The notes beneath the pieces were generated by a model, which saw nothing but the letters and a program-made list of their open reading frames with translations, was not told the DNA's origin and made no database searches. Both the position numbers and the translations under genes were made by a program. Shown piece after piece: positions 18,534 through 28,259 of a DNA stretch of 64,000 bases. Numbering within the stretch: the first letter of the stretch is position 1; every line of letters starts with the position of its first letter. Origin of the DNA: Xanthomonas translucens pv. cerealis (GTDB lineage: Bacteria; Pseudomonadota; Gammaproteobacteria; Xanthomonadales; Xanthomonadaceae); contig NZ_CP038228.1 in NCBI RefSeq assembly GCF_006838285.1, forward strand, positions 1-64,000, written 5' to 3'.

Positions 18534-21419
18534 ATGAATTGCCTGCACCGCCATCTTTTGGTTTTCGCGGTTCCCTTGTGCTTGCTGGCCGGTTCGCCCG
18601 CGCTGGCCATCGCCCAGCAGGCCGCGCCCGCTGCCCCCGAGCCCGCCACCACTCTGGACAGCGTGCAGGTCACCGGTACGCGCATTCGCAAGGCTGAGCT
18701 GGAGGGCCAGGTGCCGGTGCAGACGCTGAGCCGCGCCGACATCGAACGCACCGGCCTGACCTCGATCGGCGACGTGCTGCAGGAACTCACCGCTTCAGGC
18801 TCGGCGTTGAACACGAAGTTCAACTCCTCCGGCAATTTCGGTTTCCCACCCGACGGCAGTGGCGTCGGTGCCGGCTCGGCGCAGGTGGACCTGCGCCATC
18901 TCGGCGCCAAACGCGTGCTGGTGCTGGTCGACGGCATGCGCTGGGTCAACGAGTCGTCGGCGTCCGGCGTGGGCGCGGCCACCGACCTCAACACCATCCC
19001 GCTGGCCATCGTCGAGCGCATCGAGGTGCTGGAGGACGGGGCCTCGTCGCTGTACGGCTCCGACGCGATCGCCGGCGTGGTCAACATCATCACCCGGCGC
19101 AAGTTCGACGGCGGCCAGGTCACGCTGAACTACGGCCAGTTCGACAAGGGCGACGGCGCCAGCAAGGGCGTGGACCTGGCCTGGGGCCACAGCACCGAAC
19201 ACACCAGCGTGTTCCTGGGTGCCAGCTACACCAAGCAGGATCCGATCTATGCGCGCGATCGCAAGCAGTCGCTGTATCCGGTACCCGGCACCGGGCTCAG
19301 CTTCGGCAGCTCGGCCACGCCGGACGGCCGCTTCATCTTCGTCGATCCGATCACCGGCGCCGAGCAGGACCTGACGCCGAACAGCGGTGCCGGCGCCCCG
19401 ACCTACGACGGCAGCGCCGGCTGCACGCGCAGCGACGGCTACCACTGTTTCGGCAGCAGCGACCGCTACAACTTCGCCGCCTCCAACCTGTTGCTGACAC
19501 CATCCGAGCGCAAGGGCGTGTTCGGCCAGTTCCGCTACTTCTTCAACGACGACGTGCAGTGGTACCTGAAGCTGCTCGGCAACCGCCGCGAGTCGACCAA
19601 CCAGGCCGGGCCAGAGCCGATCTTCCTCGGCCCCGATGCCGGCACCGGCAATCCGCTGGCCGACAACATCGTCATTTCCGCGGCCAATCCGTACAACCCG
19701 TTCGGCTTCGACCTGGATTCGTCCAGCAACCTGATCATGATCGGGCGGCGGCCGGTGGAAGGCGGCGCGCGCGTGTTCGAGCAGCGCGTGGACACCCAGT
19801 ACGTCGGCACCGGCTTCATCGGCAGTTTCGAGAGCGCCGACCGCACCTGGTTCTGGGACGTCAACGGCGCCTACAGCAAGAACAAGGCCGAGCAGACCAA
19901 CTACGGCAGCTACAACATCTACAACATCAATCTGGCGCTGGGCGACCCGGCGGCCTGCGCGGCGGTGGCCGGCTGCGTGCCGCTGAACCTCTTCGGCGGC
20001 GCCGGCAGCATTACCCCGGAGATGCTGCGCTGGATCCAGCCGGTGGTGCGCGACCGCAGCCAGAACGAGCTGACCCAGTTCACCGCCAACCTCAGCAGCG
20101 ACCTGTTCACCCTGCCGGCCGGCGCGGTGTCCTTCGCCACCGGCGTGGAGTACCGCAAGTACGAGGGCTTCTATCAGCCCGATCCGCTGACCGTGATCGG
20201 CCACTACAACGGCGTGCCGTCGTTGCCGACCGAGGGCAGCTACAACGTCAAGGAAGCCTATCTCGAACTGAGCGTGCCGATCTTCGCCGACTCGCCGCTG
20301 GGCGACAAACTCGACCTGAGCCTGGCCGGGCGTTATTCGGATTACTCCACCTTCGGCGGCGAGTTCACCCCGAAGTACGGCCTGCGCTGGCAGGTGTCGC
20401 CGGACTTCGTGCTGCGCACCAGCTATGCCGAAGGTTTCCGCGCCCCGACCATCGGCGAGCTGTACGGCTCGGCGGCGCGCGCCGACCTGACCCTGTCCGA
20501 TCCATGCTCGGTCGGCCTGGGCGGCACCGCGCCGCGCGGCAACGCCGACAACTGCGCCGCGCTCGGCGTGCCGGCCGGCTACCAGCAGGCCAACTCGCAG
20601 ATCTCGGTGACCACCGGCGGCAACCGCGCGCTGGAGCCGGAGAAGGCACGCAGCTTCAGCGCCGGCTTCGTGTGGAGCCCGTGGTTCGCCAGCAACGTGC
20701 CGTGGTCGGACCGCTTCGATGTCGAAGTGACCTTCTACCGCCACGACATCGACGGCGCGATCCAGGCGATCAACGCGCAGACCCAGCTCGACCTGTGCGC
20801 GGACACGCTGGACGCGACCTATTGCGACGGGATCACCCGCGCCTCCACCGGCGGCATCAACGGCTTCAACAACCGCCTGACCAACCTCGGCTCGATCAAG
20901 ACCGACGGCTGGGACGTTGACCTGTTCTGGACCTCGCCGCAGACCGCGGCCGGGCGCTTCAAGATCGGCTTGCAGAACACCTTCGTCACCCGCTACGTCG
21001 CCACCGGCGCCGCCGGCCAGGTGCAGCCTCAGCAACCGGGCGTGGAAGTGGTGGACAGTTCGATTCCGGAGTGGACCAGCAACCTGACGCTGGACTGGTC
21101 GTTGCACCGCTGGAACGCCTCGTGGACGGTGCGGCACATTTCCGAATTGACTGAGCAGTGCGGCGACGCGGTGGCGTTCCCGGTGTGCAGCAACCAGGCC
21201 GCCGGCAGCAACACGCTGGATGCGATCACCTACCACGACGTGCAACTGGGCTACCGCTTCGACTGGATGAAAGGCCTGACCGTCAGCGGCGGCGTCAACA
21301 ACGTCTTCGACAAGGATCCGCCGATCTGCCTGTCGTGCTCGCTCAACGGCTACGACGCGTCCACCTATGACATCCCCGGCGGCCGTTATCTGTACGTGCG
21401 TGCAGATCTGAAGTTCTAG
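18534..21419 (+). CDS. TonB-dependent outer-membrane receptor
   Basis: A protein of 961 residues. The ATG at 18534 follows a strong GGAGAGAGAG ribosome site. A signal peptide ends near [11 protein letters not shown]. The plug has [50 protein letters not shown] and [20 protein letters not shown]. The barrel includes [20 protein letters not shown] and [18 protein letters not shown], and ends RADLKF with the C-terminal aromatic typical of outer-membrane barrels. This plug subtype is widespread in xanthomonads for sugars, peptides or metals. Nothing adjacent identifies the ligand. An inverted repeat upstream suggests dedicated regulation. Confidence 0.94.
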   Translation: MNCLHRHLLVFAVPLCLLAGSPALAIAQQAAPAAPEPATTLDSVQVTGTRIRKAELEGQVPVQTLSRADIERTGLTSIGDVLQELTASGSALNTKFNSSGNFGFPPDGSGVGAGSAQVDLRHLGAKRVLVLVDGMRWVNESSASGVGAATDLNTIPLAIVERIEVLEDGASSLYGSDAIAGVVNIITRRKFDGGQVTLNYGQFDKGDGASKGVDLAWGHSTEHTSVFLGASYTKQDPIYARDRKQSLYPVPGTGLSFGSSATPDGRFIFVDPITGAEQDLTPNSGAGAPTYDGSAGCTRSDGYHCFGSSDRYNFAASNLLLTPSERKGVFGQFRYFFNDDVQWYLKLLGNRRESTNQAGPEPIFLGPDAGTGNPLADNIVISAANPYNPFGFDLDSSSNLIMIGRRPVEGGARVFEQRVDTQYVGTGFIGSFESADRTWFWDVNGAYSKNKAEQTNYGSYNIYNINLALGDPAACAAVAGCVPLNLFGGAGSITPEMLRWIQPVVRDRSQNELTQFTANLSSDLFTLPAGAVSFATGVEYRKYEGFYQPDPLTVIGHYNGVPSLPTEGSYNVKEAYLELSVPIFADSPLGDKLDLSLAGRYSDYSTFGGEFTPKYGLRWQVSPDFVLRTSYAEGFRAPTIGELYGSAARADLTLSDPCSVGLGGTAPRGNADNCAALGVPAGYQQANSQISVTTGGNRALEPEKARSFSAGFVWSPWFASNVPWSDRFDVEVTFYRHDIDGAIQAINAQTQLDLCADTLDATYCDGITRASTGGINGFNNRLTNLGSIKTDGWDVDLFWTSPQTAAGRFKIGLQNTFVTRYVATGAAGQVQPQQPGVEVVDSSIPEWTSNLTLDWSLHRWNASWTVRHISELTEQCGDAVAFPVCSNQAAGSNTLDAITYHDVQLGYRFDWMKGLTVSGGVNNVFDKDPPICLSCSLNGYDASTYDIPGGRYLYVRADLKF

Positions 21420-21445
21420 TCGCTTTCGCTTCGCCTGAAGCCGAA

Positions 21446-21862
21446 TGTGGGAGCGACTCCAGTCGTGACGGGCTCTACCGAGAAATCCCGTCGCGACGAA
21501 TGGCCCGAGGCCACCCGGAGTCACTTTCCCAATTCTTTGCGAGCCGCCGCATTTCTGTAGGAGCCGCTTCAGCCGCGACGGCTTTACCGATAAGGCCTGT
21601 CGCGGCTCAAGCCCTACACGGCCTGCGGATCGCTTGCTGGGTGCACCGTAGGAGCAACTTCCGCCGCGACAACGTCCCAAGCCGCAAGGCCCGCCGCTGC
21701 GCTCGTCGCGACTGACGTCGCTCCCACAAGGGCGTCACCGGCGCCTTGGAGTTGCGAGGCCGCTTGTGGGAGGGACGTGAGTCCCGACGGCATGCCGGTT
21801 GGGAACATTCAGCACGGCGCTCGTCGCGGCTGAAGACAGTTGCTCCTACAGGGAACGCAGCA
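21446..21862. repeat. Array of four REP-like inverted repeats
   Basis: Four degenerate copies of one element follow each other: about 21446-21500, 21556-21618, 21648-21728 and 21764-21862. Each starts with TGTGGGAGCGAC or TGTAGGAGCCGC, continues with CAGCCGCGACGG-like sequence, a short spacer, and an inverted partner ending in GCTCCCAC or GCTCCTACA. Similar elements recur at 42038 and 48563 in this window. This is the usual xanthomonad intergenic REP-type element. No gene is supported between 21420 and 21902. Confidence 0.8.
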
Positions 21863-21902
21863 GCACAGCGAATGCATTCCGCACAGAAAACGCAGCAGCT
21901 AA

Positions 21903-22670
21903 CTAGCGCAGCAGCGCCTGCGGCACTTCGATCTCGGTGGCCACCGCCAGGTGATCGGAGAACGCGGCGGGCACTGCGCGCTGTTCGTTGCAGCGCAGGC
22001 CGTCGCTGACCAGGATGTGGTCGATCGCGCGCTGCGGGCGCCAGCTGGGGAAGGTCGGCACCACGCAGCCCGGCGGTTGCAGCCGGGTGCGCTTGTACAG
22101 GGCCTGCATCTCGGGGCGGTCGGCGACGCAGTTGAAGTCGCCCATCAGCACCGCGTTGGGATGCTCGGACAGCAGTTCGGCGATGAACGCCAACTGCGAG
22201 GCGCGCGAGTTGGCGCCCAGCGACAGGTGCGCCACCGCGATCGCCAACCCTTCCGCACCGTCGCCGAACTTGGCCAGCAGCACGCCGCGCCCGCCGAGCC
22301 GGCCGGGCAGGGGATGGTCCTGCACTTCGACCGGCTCCAACCGGCTGAGCAGGCCGTTGGCGCTGGACGCCACGCCGCCCATGCGCCGGTTCGGCTGGTG
22401 GCTCCAGTAGTTGAAGCCGGCGCGCTCGGCCAGGTAGTGGGTCTGATTGGTGAAGCCAGAGCGCAGGCTACCCGGATCGCTTTCCTGCAGGCCGACGATG
22501 TCGTGCGCGCGGGCCAGCTGCGCGATCGCATCCAGGCTGCTGCGCTTGCTCCCCGCCGGCAGCGCATGCGACCAGCTGCGGGTCACGTAGTCGCTGTAGC
22601 GGCGCGTGCTGGAGCCGGCCTGGATATTGGCGGTGAGCACGCGCAGCGTGCGGGTGGCGGGGACGGTCAC
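21903..22670 (-). CDS. Endonuclease/exonuclease/phosphatase-family hydrolase
   Basis: About 255 residues from a GTG at 22670; an in-frame GTG at 22718 would overlap the upstream gene. Family motifs are LRVLTANIQAG with the Asn, DIVGLQESD with the metal-binding Glu, LSLGANSRASQLAFIAELL, NAVLMGDFNC with the Asp-Asn pair, IDHILVSDGL, and AFSDHLAVATEIEVP with the terminal His. The fold is shared by DNase I, exonuclease III and inositol phosphatases, so the substrate cannot be told. No signal peptide is seen. It directly follows the first DsbA-like gene in the same direction. Confidence 0.85.
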   Translation of the reverse strand: MTVPATRTLRVLTANIQAGSSTRRYSDYVTRSWSHALPAGSKRSSLDAIAQLARAHDIVGLQESDPGSLRSGFTNQTHYLAERAGFNYWSHQPNRRMGGVASSANGLLSRLEPVEVQDHPLPGRLGGRGVLLAKFGDGAEGLAIAVAHLSLGANSRASQLAFIAELLSEHPNAVLMGDFNCVADRPEMQALYKRTRLQPPGCVVPTFPSWRPQRAIDHILVSDGLRCNEQRAVPAAFSDHLAVATEIEVPQALLR

Positions 22671-22698
22671 GGCGGCGCGGCCTGGTGGGGGCGGGAGC

Positions 22699-23517
22699 TT
22701 ACTTGGCCAGCGCCGCACGCTCGCGCGCGATCAGGTGATCGGCGATGCGCAGGATGTCGTCGTAGTTTTTGCCCTTGACCAGGTACTTGCCGTTGACGAT
22801 CAGCGACGGCGTGCCGGTGACGCCACTGCGCATGGCGAACTGCTTGGCGCGGTTGGTCTTGGTGCTGACCGCGAAGCTGCCCATGGTGTCGGCGAACTGC
22901 TTGGGGTCCACGCCGTACTTGGCGTAGAAGCCGGCGATGTCCTGCACCGAGTCGCGGCCGCGTTCGCCCTTCAGTGTCTCGTCGACGTGGATCGCCTTGT
23001 ACAGCGCGTCGTGGGTCTTTTCCTGCACGCCCAGCGCTTCGGCGGCGTAGAACGCGCGCGCGTAGTCGTCCCAGGTGCCGCCGAACATCGCTGGCACGTA
23101 GACGAAATGCACGTCCGAGGCCAGGCCGGCCTTCCACGGGCCGATCTGGGGCTGGAAGCGCGCGCAGGCCGGGCACACGTAACCGAACACTTCGGCCACT
23201 TCGATCTTGCCATTGGTCGGCTGGAACGGCTGGCCGCCGGGGATGTCGATGTAGTCGGTGCCGGCGACCGGTTCGGCGCCGTTCGGGGTCCGGGCCGCGA
23301 CCGGTGCGGCCGCAGCGTCAGCAGCAGGCTGCGCGGTGGTGTCGGTCGCGGGAGCGGCGTTCCCGGCAGCGGCAGCCGAGGCGGTGTCGTTGGCGCCGGT
23401 AGCGGGTGTCGCCGTGGCGGCGGCAGGCGCGACGGTATTGGTGGTGCCGTCCTGGGCCTTGCATGCGACCAGGATAGGCAGCATGGCCATCAGGGTCAGG
23501 GCGAAGCGGGTCTTCAT
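22699..23517 (-). CDS. DsbA-like thiol:disulfide interchange lipoprotein (CPAC)
   Basis: A protein of 272 residues starting at 23517. The leader ends LPILVAC, a lipobox with Cys19, so it is probably a lipoprotein. A long Ala/Thr/Pro-rich low-complexity linker (about 60 residues) precedes the thioredoxin/DsbA fold. The active site is FGYVCPACARF, and the cis-Pro loop is TGTPSLIVNGKY. The C-X-X-C dipeptide Pro-Ala differs from the usual Pro-His. It would introduce or shuffle disulfides in the periplasm. A homologous gene lies 116 bases upstream, an apparent tandem duplication. Confidence 0.92.
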   Translation of the reverse strand: MKTRFALTLMAMLPILVACKAQDGTTNTVAPAAATATPATGANDTASAAAAGNAAPATDTTAQPAADAAAAPVAARTPNGAEPVAGTDYIDIPGGQPFQPTNGKIEVAEVFGYVCPACARFQPQIGPWKAGLASDVHFVYVPAMFGGTWDDYARAFYAAEALGVQEKTHDALYKAIHVDETLKGERGRDSVQDIAGFYAKYGVDPKQFADTMGSFAVSTKTNRAKQFAMRSGVTGTPSLIVNGKYLVKGKNYDDILRIADHLIARERAALAK

Positions 23518-23633
23518 CGGCGGCATCTCCAGCAGAATGGGGGGCGAACGCCAAGCGCGCCGGAAGCGCGGCTGGCAACCCCATCATGATGCCATGGCGT
23601 GGATGAAGCGCCGTGTGGCGGGTGCGGCCGGGA

Positions 23634-24275
23634 TTACTTGCCGGGGCGCTCGCGCGCGACCAGCGCATCGGCGATGCGCAGCATGTCCGTGAAATTCTTG
23701 CCCTTGACCAGGTACTTGCCGTTGACCACCAGCGCCGGGGTACCGGGGATCTCGCTGCGCGCGGCAAAGTCGCGCGCGGCCTTGACCTGCACGGCCACCT
23801 GCGGGCTCTCGTAGGTGGCGATGAAATCCTGCGGCTTGACCCCGTACGCGGCATAGAACGCGGCCAGTTCCTCAGGCGCCACGTTCTGCACCGGCACGCT
23901 GTGCTTTTCGTGGATCGCCTCGAACAGGTCGTGGTGGCTGCGGGTCTGCACGCCCAGCTTCTGTGCGGCATAGAAGGCGCTGGCGAAGCTGTCCCAGAAA
24001 CCGCCGAACGCGGCCGGCACCAGGGTCACCCGCACGTCCTTGCCCTGCTTGCGCGTCCATTCGTCCAGGGTCGGCTCGAAGTGCGCGCAGTGCGGGCAGG
24101 TGTAGCCGAACACCTCCACCACTTCGATCTTGCCGGCCAGCGGCGCGAACGGCTGCGGTTCGGCGATCAGCGTGTAGTCCTCGCTTTCGATCAGGGCGGC
24201 GGTCTTGGGCTGCGCGCAGGCGCTCAGCGGCAACAGGGTGAGCAGGCACAGCAGCAGGCGCGGCAGACGGTTCAT
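23634..24275 (-). CDS. dsbA: DsbA-like thiol:disulfide interchange lipoprotein (CPHC)
   Basis: A protein of 213 residues from the ATG at 24275. The leader ends LLPLSAC with a lipobox at Cys20. The active site is GYTCPHCAHF, the canonical DsbA dipeptide, and the cis-Pro loop is PGTPALVVNGKY. Its C-terminal half closely parallels the neighbouring CPAC protein (GKNFTDMLRIAD versus GKNYDDILRIAD), so the two are paralogues. It should be the primary periplasmic dithiol oxidase. A terminator separates it from the upstream cytochrome c4 gene. Confidence 0.93.
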   Translation of the reverse strand: MNRLPRLLLCLLTLLPLSACAQPKTAALIESEDYTLIAEPQPFAPLAGKIEVVEVFGYTCPHCAHFEPTLDEWTRKQGKDVRVTLVPAAFGGFWDSFASAFYAAQKLGVQTRSHHDLFEAIHEKHSVPVQNVAPEELAAFYAAYGVKPQDFIATYESPQVAVQVKAARDFAARSEIPGTPALVVNGKYLVKGKNFTDMLRIADALVARERPGK

Positions 24276-24289
24276 GCGATCTCCATGGC

Positions 24290-24320
24290 AAAAAAAGCAC
24301 GCCGGTCGTGACGACCGGCG
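24290..24320 (-). terminator. Rho-independent terminator after cytochrome c4
   Basis: The stem CGCCGGTCG/CGACCGGCG with a TGA loop (24300-24320) is followed, on the minus strand, by a run of seven U residues (A run at 24290-24296). It lies 40 bases past the cytochrome c4 stop and before the dsbA start. Confidence 0.85.
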
Positions 24321-24360
24321 CGGGGGGGAAGCGGTGCGGCGCTGCGGCGGCTGCGCGCGC

Positions 24361-25182
24361 TCAGGATTGTTGCGCAGGCGCCGCCGGTTGCGGCGCGGCC
24401 GGTGCCGGCGCGGGCTGCGCCGCGGCCGCATCGTTGGCGCGATCGTGCAGGCCCTGCAGGTAGCTGCCCAGCGCCTTCATCTCCTGCTCGGTCAAGGGCT
24501 TGGCCACCTGCGCCATGATCTTGAACAGGGTCGGATCGCGTTCCTGGGTGGTGCCGGACTGGTATTCCTGCAGGCGCCGCGTCACGTAGTCGGCGTGCTG
24601 GCCGCCCAGATGCGGATACGCCGGACCGGGGTTGCCGGCGCCGGTGGGGCCGTGGCAGCCCATGCACGCCGGAATCCCGCGCGCCGGATCGCCGCCGCGG
24701 TACAGCTGCTGCCCGACCTCGTAGAACTTCATCCCAGCGTACGGGCCTTCGTTGACCACTGCGTCGTCGGCGATACCGGCGCCGGCTTTCTGCGTGGCGA
24801 AGTAGGCGCCGATATCGCGCATGTCCTGCGCGCTGAGCGGCTGCACGAACGGCAGCATCGCCGCGACCGCGCCGGAGGTGCGCTCGCCGTGCGCGATCAA
24901 GGCCATCTGCCGCGCGCTGTAGCGCTCGCTCTGGCCGGCGATGCGCGGATACATCGCCAGCGCCGGATTGCCGTCGGCGCCGTGGCAGGCGGCGCACGCC
25001 GTGGCCTTGCTCTGGCCGGCCTTGGGATCGCCCCACGCTACCTTGCCGACATCTCCTTCCAGCGGCGCGGTGCGCACCGGCGCGTTGTCGGGAATGGGAA
25101 CCACCGAGGTCTGTGCGAACGCCACCGCAGCGGCGACGGAAACGGCTAGACCGGCAAAGGCAAGAACGCGAGCGTGGCGCAT
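24361..25182 (-). CDS. Cytochrome c4, dihaem
   Basis: A protein of 273 residues starting MRHARVLAFAGLAVSVAAAVAFAQ, a signal peptide. Two haem c sites are visible: ATACAACHGADGNP and IPACMGCHGPTGAGNPG, each followed by the PRIAGQ or PHLGGQ block typical of cytochrome c4 halves. Axial Met residues are available in AAMLPFVQPLSAQDM and FKIMAQVAKPLTEQEM. The tail is Ala/Pro-rich. Cytochrome c4 carries electrons in the periplasm to terminal oxidases. Its location between engB (divergent) and the dsbA pair is common in gammaproteobacteria. Confidence 0.95.
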   Translation of the reverse strand: MRHARVLAFAGLAVSVAAAVAFAQTSVVPIPDNAPVRTAPLEGDVGKVAWGDPKAGQSKATACAACHGADGNPALAMYPRIAGQSERYSARQMALIAHGERTSGAVAAMLPFVQPLSAQDMRDIGAYFATQKAGAGIADDAVVNEGPYAGMKFYEVGQQLYRGGDPARGIPACMGCHGPTGAGNPGPAYPHLGGQHADYVTRRLQEYQSGTTQERDPTLFKIMAQVAKPLTEQEMKALGSYLQGLHDRANDAAAAQPAPAPAAPQPAAPAQQS

Positions 25183-25311
25183 TAGCTGAAGCTCCGTGTG
25201 ACCCAACCCGCGGCTGCCAGGCCGGCGACCGCACTCGCGCGATTATCCGCGCGTGGCGCCCTGGCGGTCAACGAACCCCGCCGGGGCCGGCGGACGTGCG
25301 ATCCTAGCGCC

Positions 25312-25935
25312 ATGTCGCTCCTCATCGAACGTGCCCAATACCTGCTTTCCGCCCACAACCCCCGGCAACTGCCGGAGGACGGGGGCTGGGAGGTGGCCTT
25401 CGCCGGCCGCTCCAACGCCGGCAAATCCAGCGCGCTGAACGCGCTCACCCGGCAGAACGCGCTGGCTCGCGTGTCCAAGACCCCCGGCCGCACCCAGCAG
25501 CTGGTGTTCTTCCAGATCCAGCCCGAGCGCTATCTGGTGGACTTGCCCGGCTACGGCTACGCCAAGGTGCCGCTGGAGCTGCAGGCGCACTGGCAGTCGT
25601 TCATCGACAAGTATTTCCGCACCCGCGAGGCCCTGCGCGGCCTGGTGGTGGTGATGGACATCCGCCACCCGCTGAAGGACTACGACCGGCAGATGCTCGG
25701 CTACGCGGTGCAGCGCGGCCTGCCGGCGCATGCGCTGTTGACCAAGGCCGACAAGCTCGGCCGCGGCCAGCAGGCGCAGGCGCTGCAGCAGGTGCGCAAG
25801 GACCTGTCCAGTTCCTTCGGCGACACGGTCAGCGTGCAGCTGTTTTCCGGCGAGACCCGCCAGGGCGTGGACGAGGCGCGTGGCATCGTCGGCGGCTGGT
25901 TGGGTCTGGACGTGGAGCCGAACGCAGCGGAATGA
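25312..25935 (+). CDS. engB: Ribosome-biogenesis GTP-binding protein EngB/YihA
   Basis: A protein of 207 residues from the ATG at 25312. GTPase motifs are in order: G1 FAGRSNAGKSSALN, G2 SKTPGRTQQLVFF, G3 VDLPGYGYAKV, G4 LLTKADKLGRG and G5 SVQLFSGETRQG. This is the circularly ordinary TrmE-Era-EngA-EngB class GTPase needed for 50S subunit assembly. It is divergent from cytochrome c4, with about 130 bases between the two starts. The frame runs on upstream but the ATG at 25312 gives the family's usual N-terminus (MSLLIERAQYLLSAH). Confidence 0.96.
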   Translation: MSLLIERAQYLLSAHNPRQLPEDGGWEVAFAGRSNAGKSSALNALTRQNALARVSKTPGRTQQLVFFQIQPERYLVDLPGYGYAKVPLELQAHWQSFIDKYFRTREALRGLVVVMDIRHPLKDYDRQMLGYAVQRGLPAHALLTKADKLGRGQQAQALQQVRKDLSSSFGDTVSVQLFSGETRQGVDEARGIVGGWLGLDVEPNAAE

Positions 25936-26055
25936 GCGCGCCGGCGCCGGACCTCCGGCGTCTTGTGCCCGCGCTGCTTGCGATCGATCGCGAGCAGCAG
26001 ACGCGGCCTTTCTATCTGGGTTGGCTGCATCGCATGTGCAATACCGGGCGCCCGA

Positions 26056-26337
26056 AGGTACGGGCGCAGCCTCGTCCACCCGAACTCCGCGAGTCGCTTC
26101 GCGCCGGACCCTTACCCCAACCCCTCTCCCGGCGGGAGAGGGGCTAGCGGCTGTTCCCTTCTCCCGTCGGGAGAAGGTGGCGCGTAGCGCCGGATGAGGG
26201 TACGTGCGCAGCCTCGTGCACCCAAACTCCACGAGACGCTTCGCGCTGGACTCTCACCCCAACCCCTCTCCTGGTGGGGGAGGGGCTCAGGCGCGCTGCG
26301 GCTGTTCTTCCTTCTCCCATCGGGAAGAAGGTCGCAC
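26056..26337. repeat. Two tandem copies of a GC-rich intergenic repeat
   Basis: Copies near 26056-26180 and 26205-26337 share GTRCGGGCGCAGCCTCGT-like starts, CACCCRAACTCC, CGCTTCGCGC, then CCCCAACCCCTCTCC followed by GGGAGAGGGGC, and CCTTCTCCC followed by GGGAGAAGG. Two small hairpins per copy result. It is an intergenic xanthomonad repeat family; the whole 25936-26337 gap holds no supported gene. Confidence 0.8.
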
Positions 26338-27330
26338 TCAAGGCGCCGTCGGCAACGGCGCGAACTCGGCCGGGACCCAGGCGAACGCGTCGCCGTCGCG
26401 GCGCACGTGGCCCAGGCCCGGGAACGGCAGATGCGCGCCGGCCACCCACCAGCCGCCGTCGACGGCCTGGGCCATGGTCCGCTTGCGTGCGGCGATCGCC
26501 GCCGCGCGGTCGCTGTCGGCCTCGTACGATGCCTGCGGTTGCGCGAACTGCACCGCGTGGTAGTGCACCAGATCGCCCCACACCAGCAACTGCTGGCCGC
26601 TGCCGCCGTCGAAGCGGTAGGACACGTGGCCGGGCGTATGCCCATGCGTATCCAGCGCCACCGCATTACCGGGTAACGCATCGCCGGGACGGAAGCGGCG
26701 CAGCCGGTGCTTGGCCTGGTACGGCGCTGCCGCCGCGCGCGTCAGCGGGAACGCGAACGTCAGCATCTGCGCTGCGCTCGCTTCGCTGGCCGGATCCAGC
26801 CAGTACGCGGCATCGGCCGCGCTCAGCCATACCGTGGCGTTGGGGTAGGCCGCCTGTCCCTGCGCATCGAGCAGGCCGCACAAGTGGTCCGGGTGGGCGT
26901 GGGTCAGCAGCACGTCGTCCACCTGCGCCGGCGCGTAGCCGGCCGCGCGCAGGTTCGTCAGCACCTGGCCCAGGCCGGGACCGAAGCAGGTGGCGGTCCC
27001 GGTATCGACCAGGGTCAGGTGCGTGCCGTCCTGGATCAGGTTGGCGTTGACCGCGGTCTGCAGGCCCTTCGCGGTTTCCGGCATGTAGCGATGGTCGAGC
27101 AGGCGCGCGATCGCGCCGCTGTCCAGATTGGACAACTGCGCGCGCGGCAGCGGCACCGTACCGTCGAACAGCGCGGTGACGCGCAGCCTGCCGATCGCCT
27201 GGCGGTAGACGCCGGGTACTTGCTGGACGGGTGCGGCCGGCGCGGCGGCACGGGCGGCCGGCAGCAGCGGCAAGGCGATCGCGGCGGCCAGCGCCAGCAG
27301 GGCTAGCGGGCGCGAGATGGAAACAGGCAT
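26338..27330 (-). CDS. Exported metallo-beta-lactamase-fold hydrolase
   Basis: A protein of 330 residues from the ATG at 27330, with a signal peptide ending in LLPAARAAAPA. The zinc-binding motif is DDVLLTHAHPDHLCGLL (HxHxDH); further ligands appear in LDTHGHTPGHVSYRF, VWGDLVHYHAVQF and GWWVAGAHLPFPGLGHV. These features place it with periplasmic MBL-fold lactonases and related hydrolases rather than true beta-lactamases. The substrate is unknown; a quorum-quenching lactonase activity is possible. The AraC-type regulator gene lies just upstream in the same orientation, 98 bases away, and probably controls it. Confidence 0.88.
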   Translation of the reverse strand: MPVSISRPLALLALAAAIALPLLPAARAAAPAAPVQQVPGVYRQAIGRLRVTALFDGTVPLPRAQLSNLDSGAIARLLDHRYMPETAKGLQTAVNANLIQDGTHLTLVDTGTATCFGPGLGQVLTNLRAAGYAPAQVDDVLLTHAHPDHLCGLLDAQGQAAYPNATVWLSAADAAYWLDPASEASAAQMLTFAFPLTRAAAAPYQAKHRLRRFRPGDALPGNAVALDTHGHTPGHVSYRFDGGSGQQLLVWGDLVHYHAVQFAQPQASYEADSDRAAAIAARKRTMAQAVDGGWWVAGAHLPFPGLGHVRRDGDAFAWVPAEFAPLPTAP

Positions 27331-27428
27331 CGAGAGATTCCAGCGGAAGCGGCGTTCGCCGCGGTGCCTGCATGCTGCGCGTGCGGGGCGGCGCGATTCG
27401 CTCATTCGGCTGCGTGCGGCGCTCAGTC

Positions 27429-28259
27429 CTAATTGCCGAAGCGCGCCGGATCCAGGCCGTAGCGCTGCTGGAAGCGCTGGCTGAAGTTGCGCGTGGAACG
27501 GTAGCCGGCGCGCGCGGCCACCGTCTTCAGCGGCCAGCGCGTGGTGTAGAGCAGTTCCATCGCATGCGCCAGGCGCGCGTCGGTGATCAGTTCGCGCAGC
27601 GACGTGCGCTCGCCGGCCAGATGCCGGCGCAAGGTCGCCCCGCTCAGGCCCAGGCTGTCTTCGAGATCGTGCGCTCGCCATGCGCGCTGCGGCTGCGCTG
27701 CGATCAACTCACGCACCTGCGCGGCGATGCTGGGTGCCGGCGGCAGCAGCAGGCTGCCATGGCCGCGGCGGCAGAACGCCACCACCAGCGACGCCAGCGC
27801 CAGCCTGGCTTCGGTGTAGTGGCCTTGCTGCATTGCCTGCCGCCACTGCAGCAATGCGCTGCCGAACTCGACCGCGCGCAGCCGCGCCAGTTCCGCGCCG
27901 GCCGCGGGCAGTGGCTCGTTCCACAGCATGCGTGCGGCGCTCAGCGCTTCCTCGCACAGTGGGATCACCGCGCTCAGATAGATGCCACTGTGCGGGTCTG
28001 GGATATTCACCACGTCGATGCGGCAGCGCCGGGTGATCAGGAACAGATCGCCCGGCGCGAACTCCAGCGCCTGCGTCGCCGTGCGCACCTGCTTACGGCC
28101 TTGCAGCAGGATCGCCAGCTGCGGCCGAAGAATGTCCACCGAGTGCGCCCCGTGTTCGCGGCGCGCGGCGATGCAGGCGTAGCCTTCGGCGCGTTCGCAC
28201 TCCACCAGCGTCGCCAGTCGCGCGAGCAGCAGGAATTCGGGGTCGTGGGTGTCGGCCAT
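27429..28259 (-). CDS. AraC-family transcriptional regulator
   Basis: A protein of 276 residues from the ATG at 28259. The N-terminal two-thirds is an AraC_N/cupin-type effector region (LRPQLAILLQGRKQVRTATQ, EFAPGDLFLITRRCRIDV). The C-terminal part has the double helix-turn-helix: SLGLSGATLRRHLAGERTSL and PLKTVAARAGYRSTRNFSQR, ending FQQRYGLDPARFGN. This group often responds to small aromatic or fatty ligands. The regulated gene is probably the adjacent hydrolase. The 218-base gap upstream, before the VIT gene, holds its promoter. Confidence 0.9.
   Translation of the reverse strand: MADTHDPEFLLLARLATLVECERAEGYACIAARREHGAHSVDILRPQLAILLQGRKQVRTATQALEFAPGDLFLITRRCRIDVVNIPDPHSGIYLSAVIPLCEEALSAARMLWNEPLPAAGAELARLRAVEFGSALLQWRQAMQQGHYTEARLALASLVVAFCRRGHGSLLLPPAPSIAAQVRELIAAQPQRAWRAHDLEDSLGLSGATLRRHLAGERTSLRELITDARLAHAMELLYTTRWPLKTVAARAGYRSTRNFSQRFQQRYGLDPARFGN

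Noticed and set aside
18795..21680. Minus-strand frame of 961 codons opposite the second TonB receptor
   Set aside because: Antisense to a well-supported receptor; low-complexity Val/Gly/Arg translation.
25932..26147. Frame of 71 codons overlapping the engB stop
   Set aside because: Its second half is the intergenic repeat; no ribosome site of its own beyond the ATGA coincidence.
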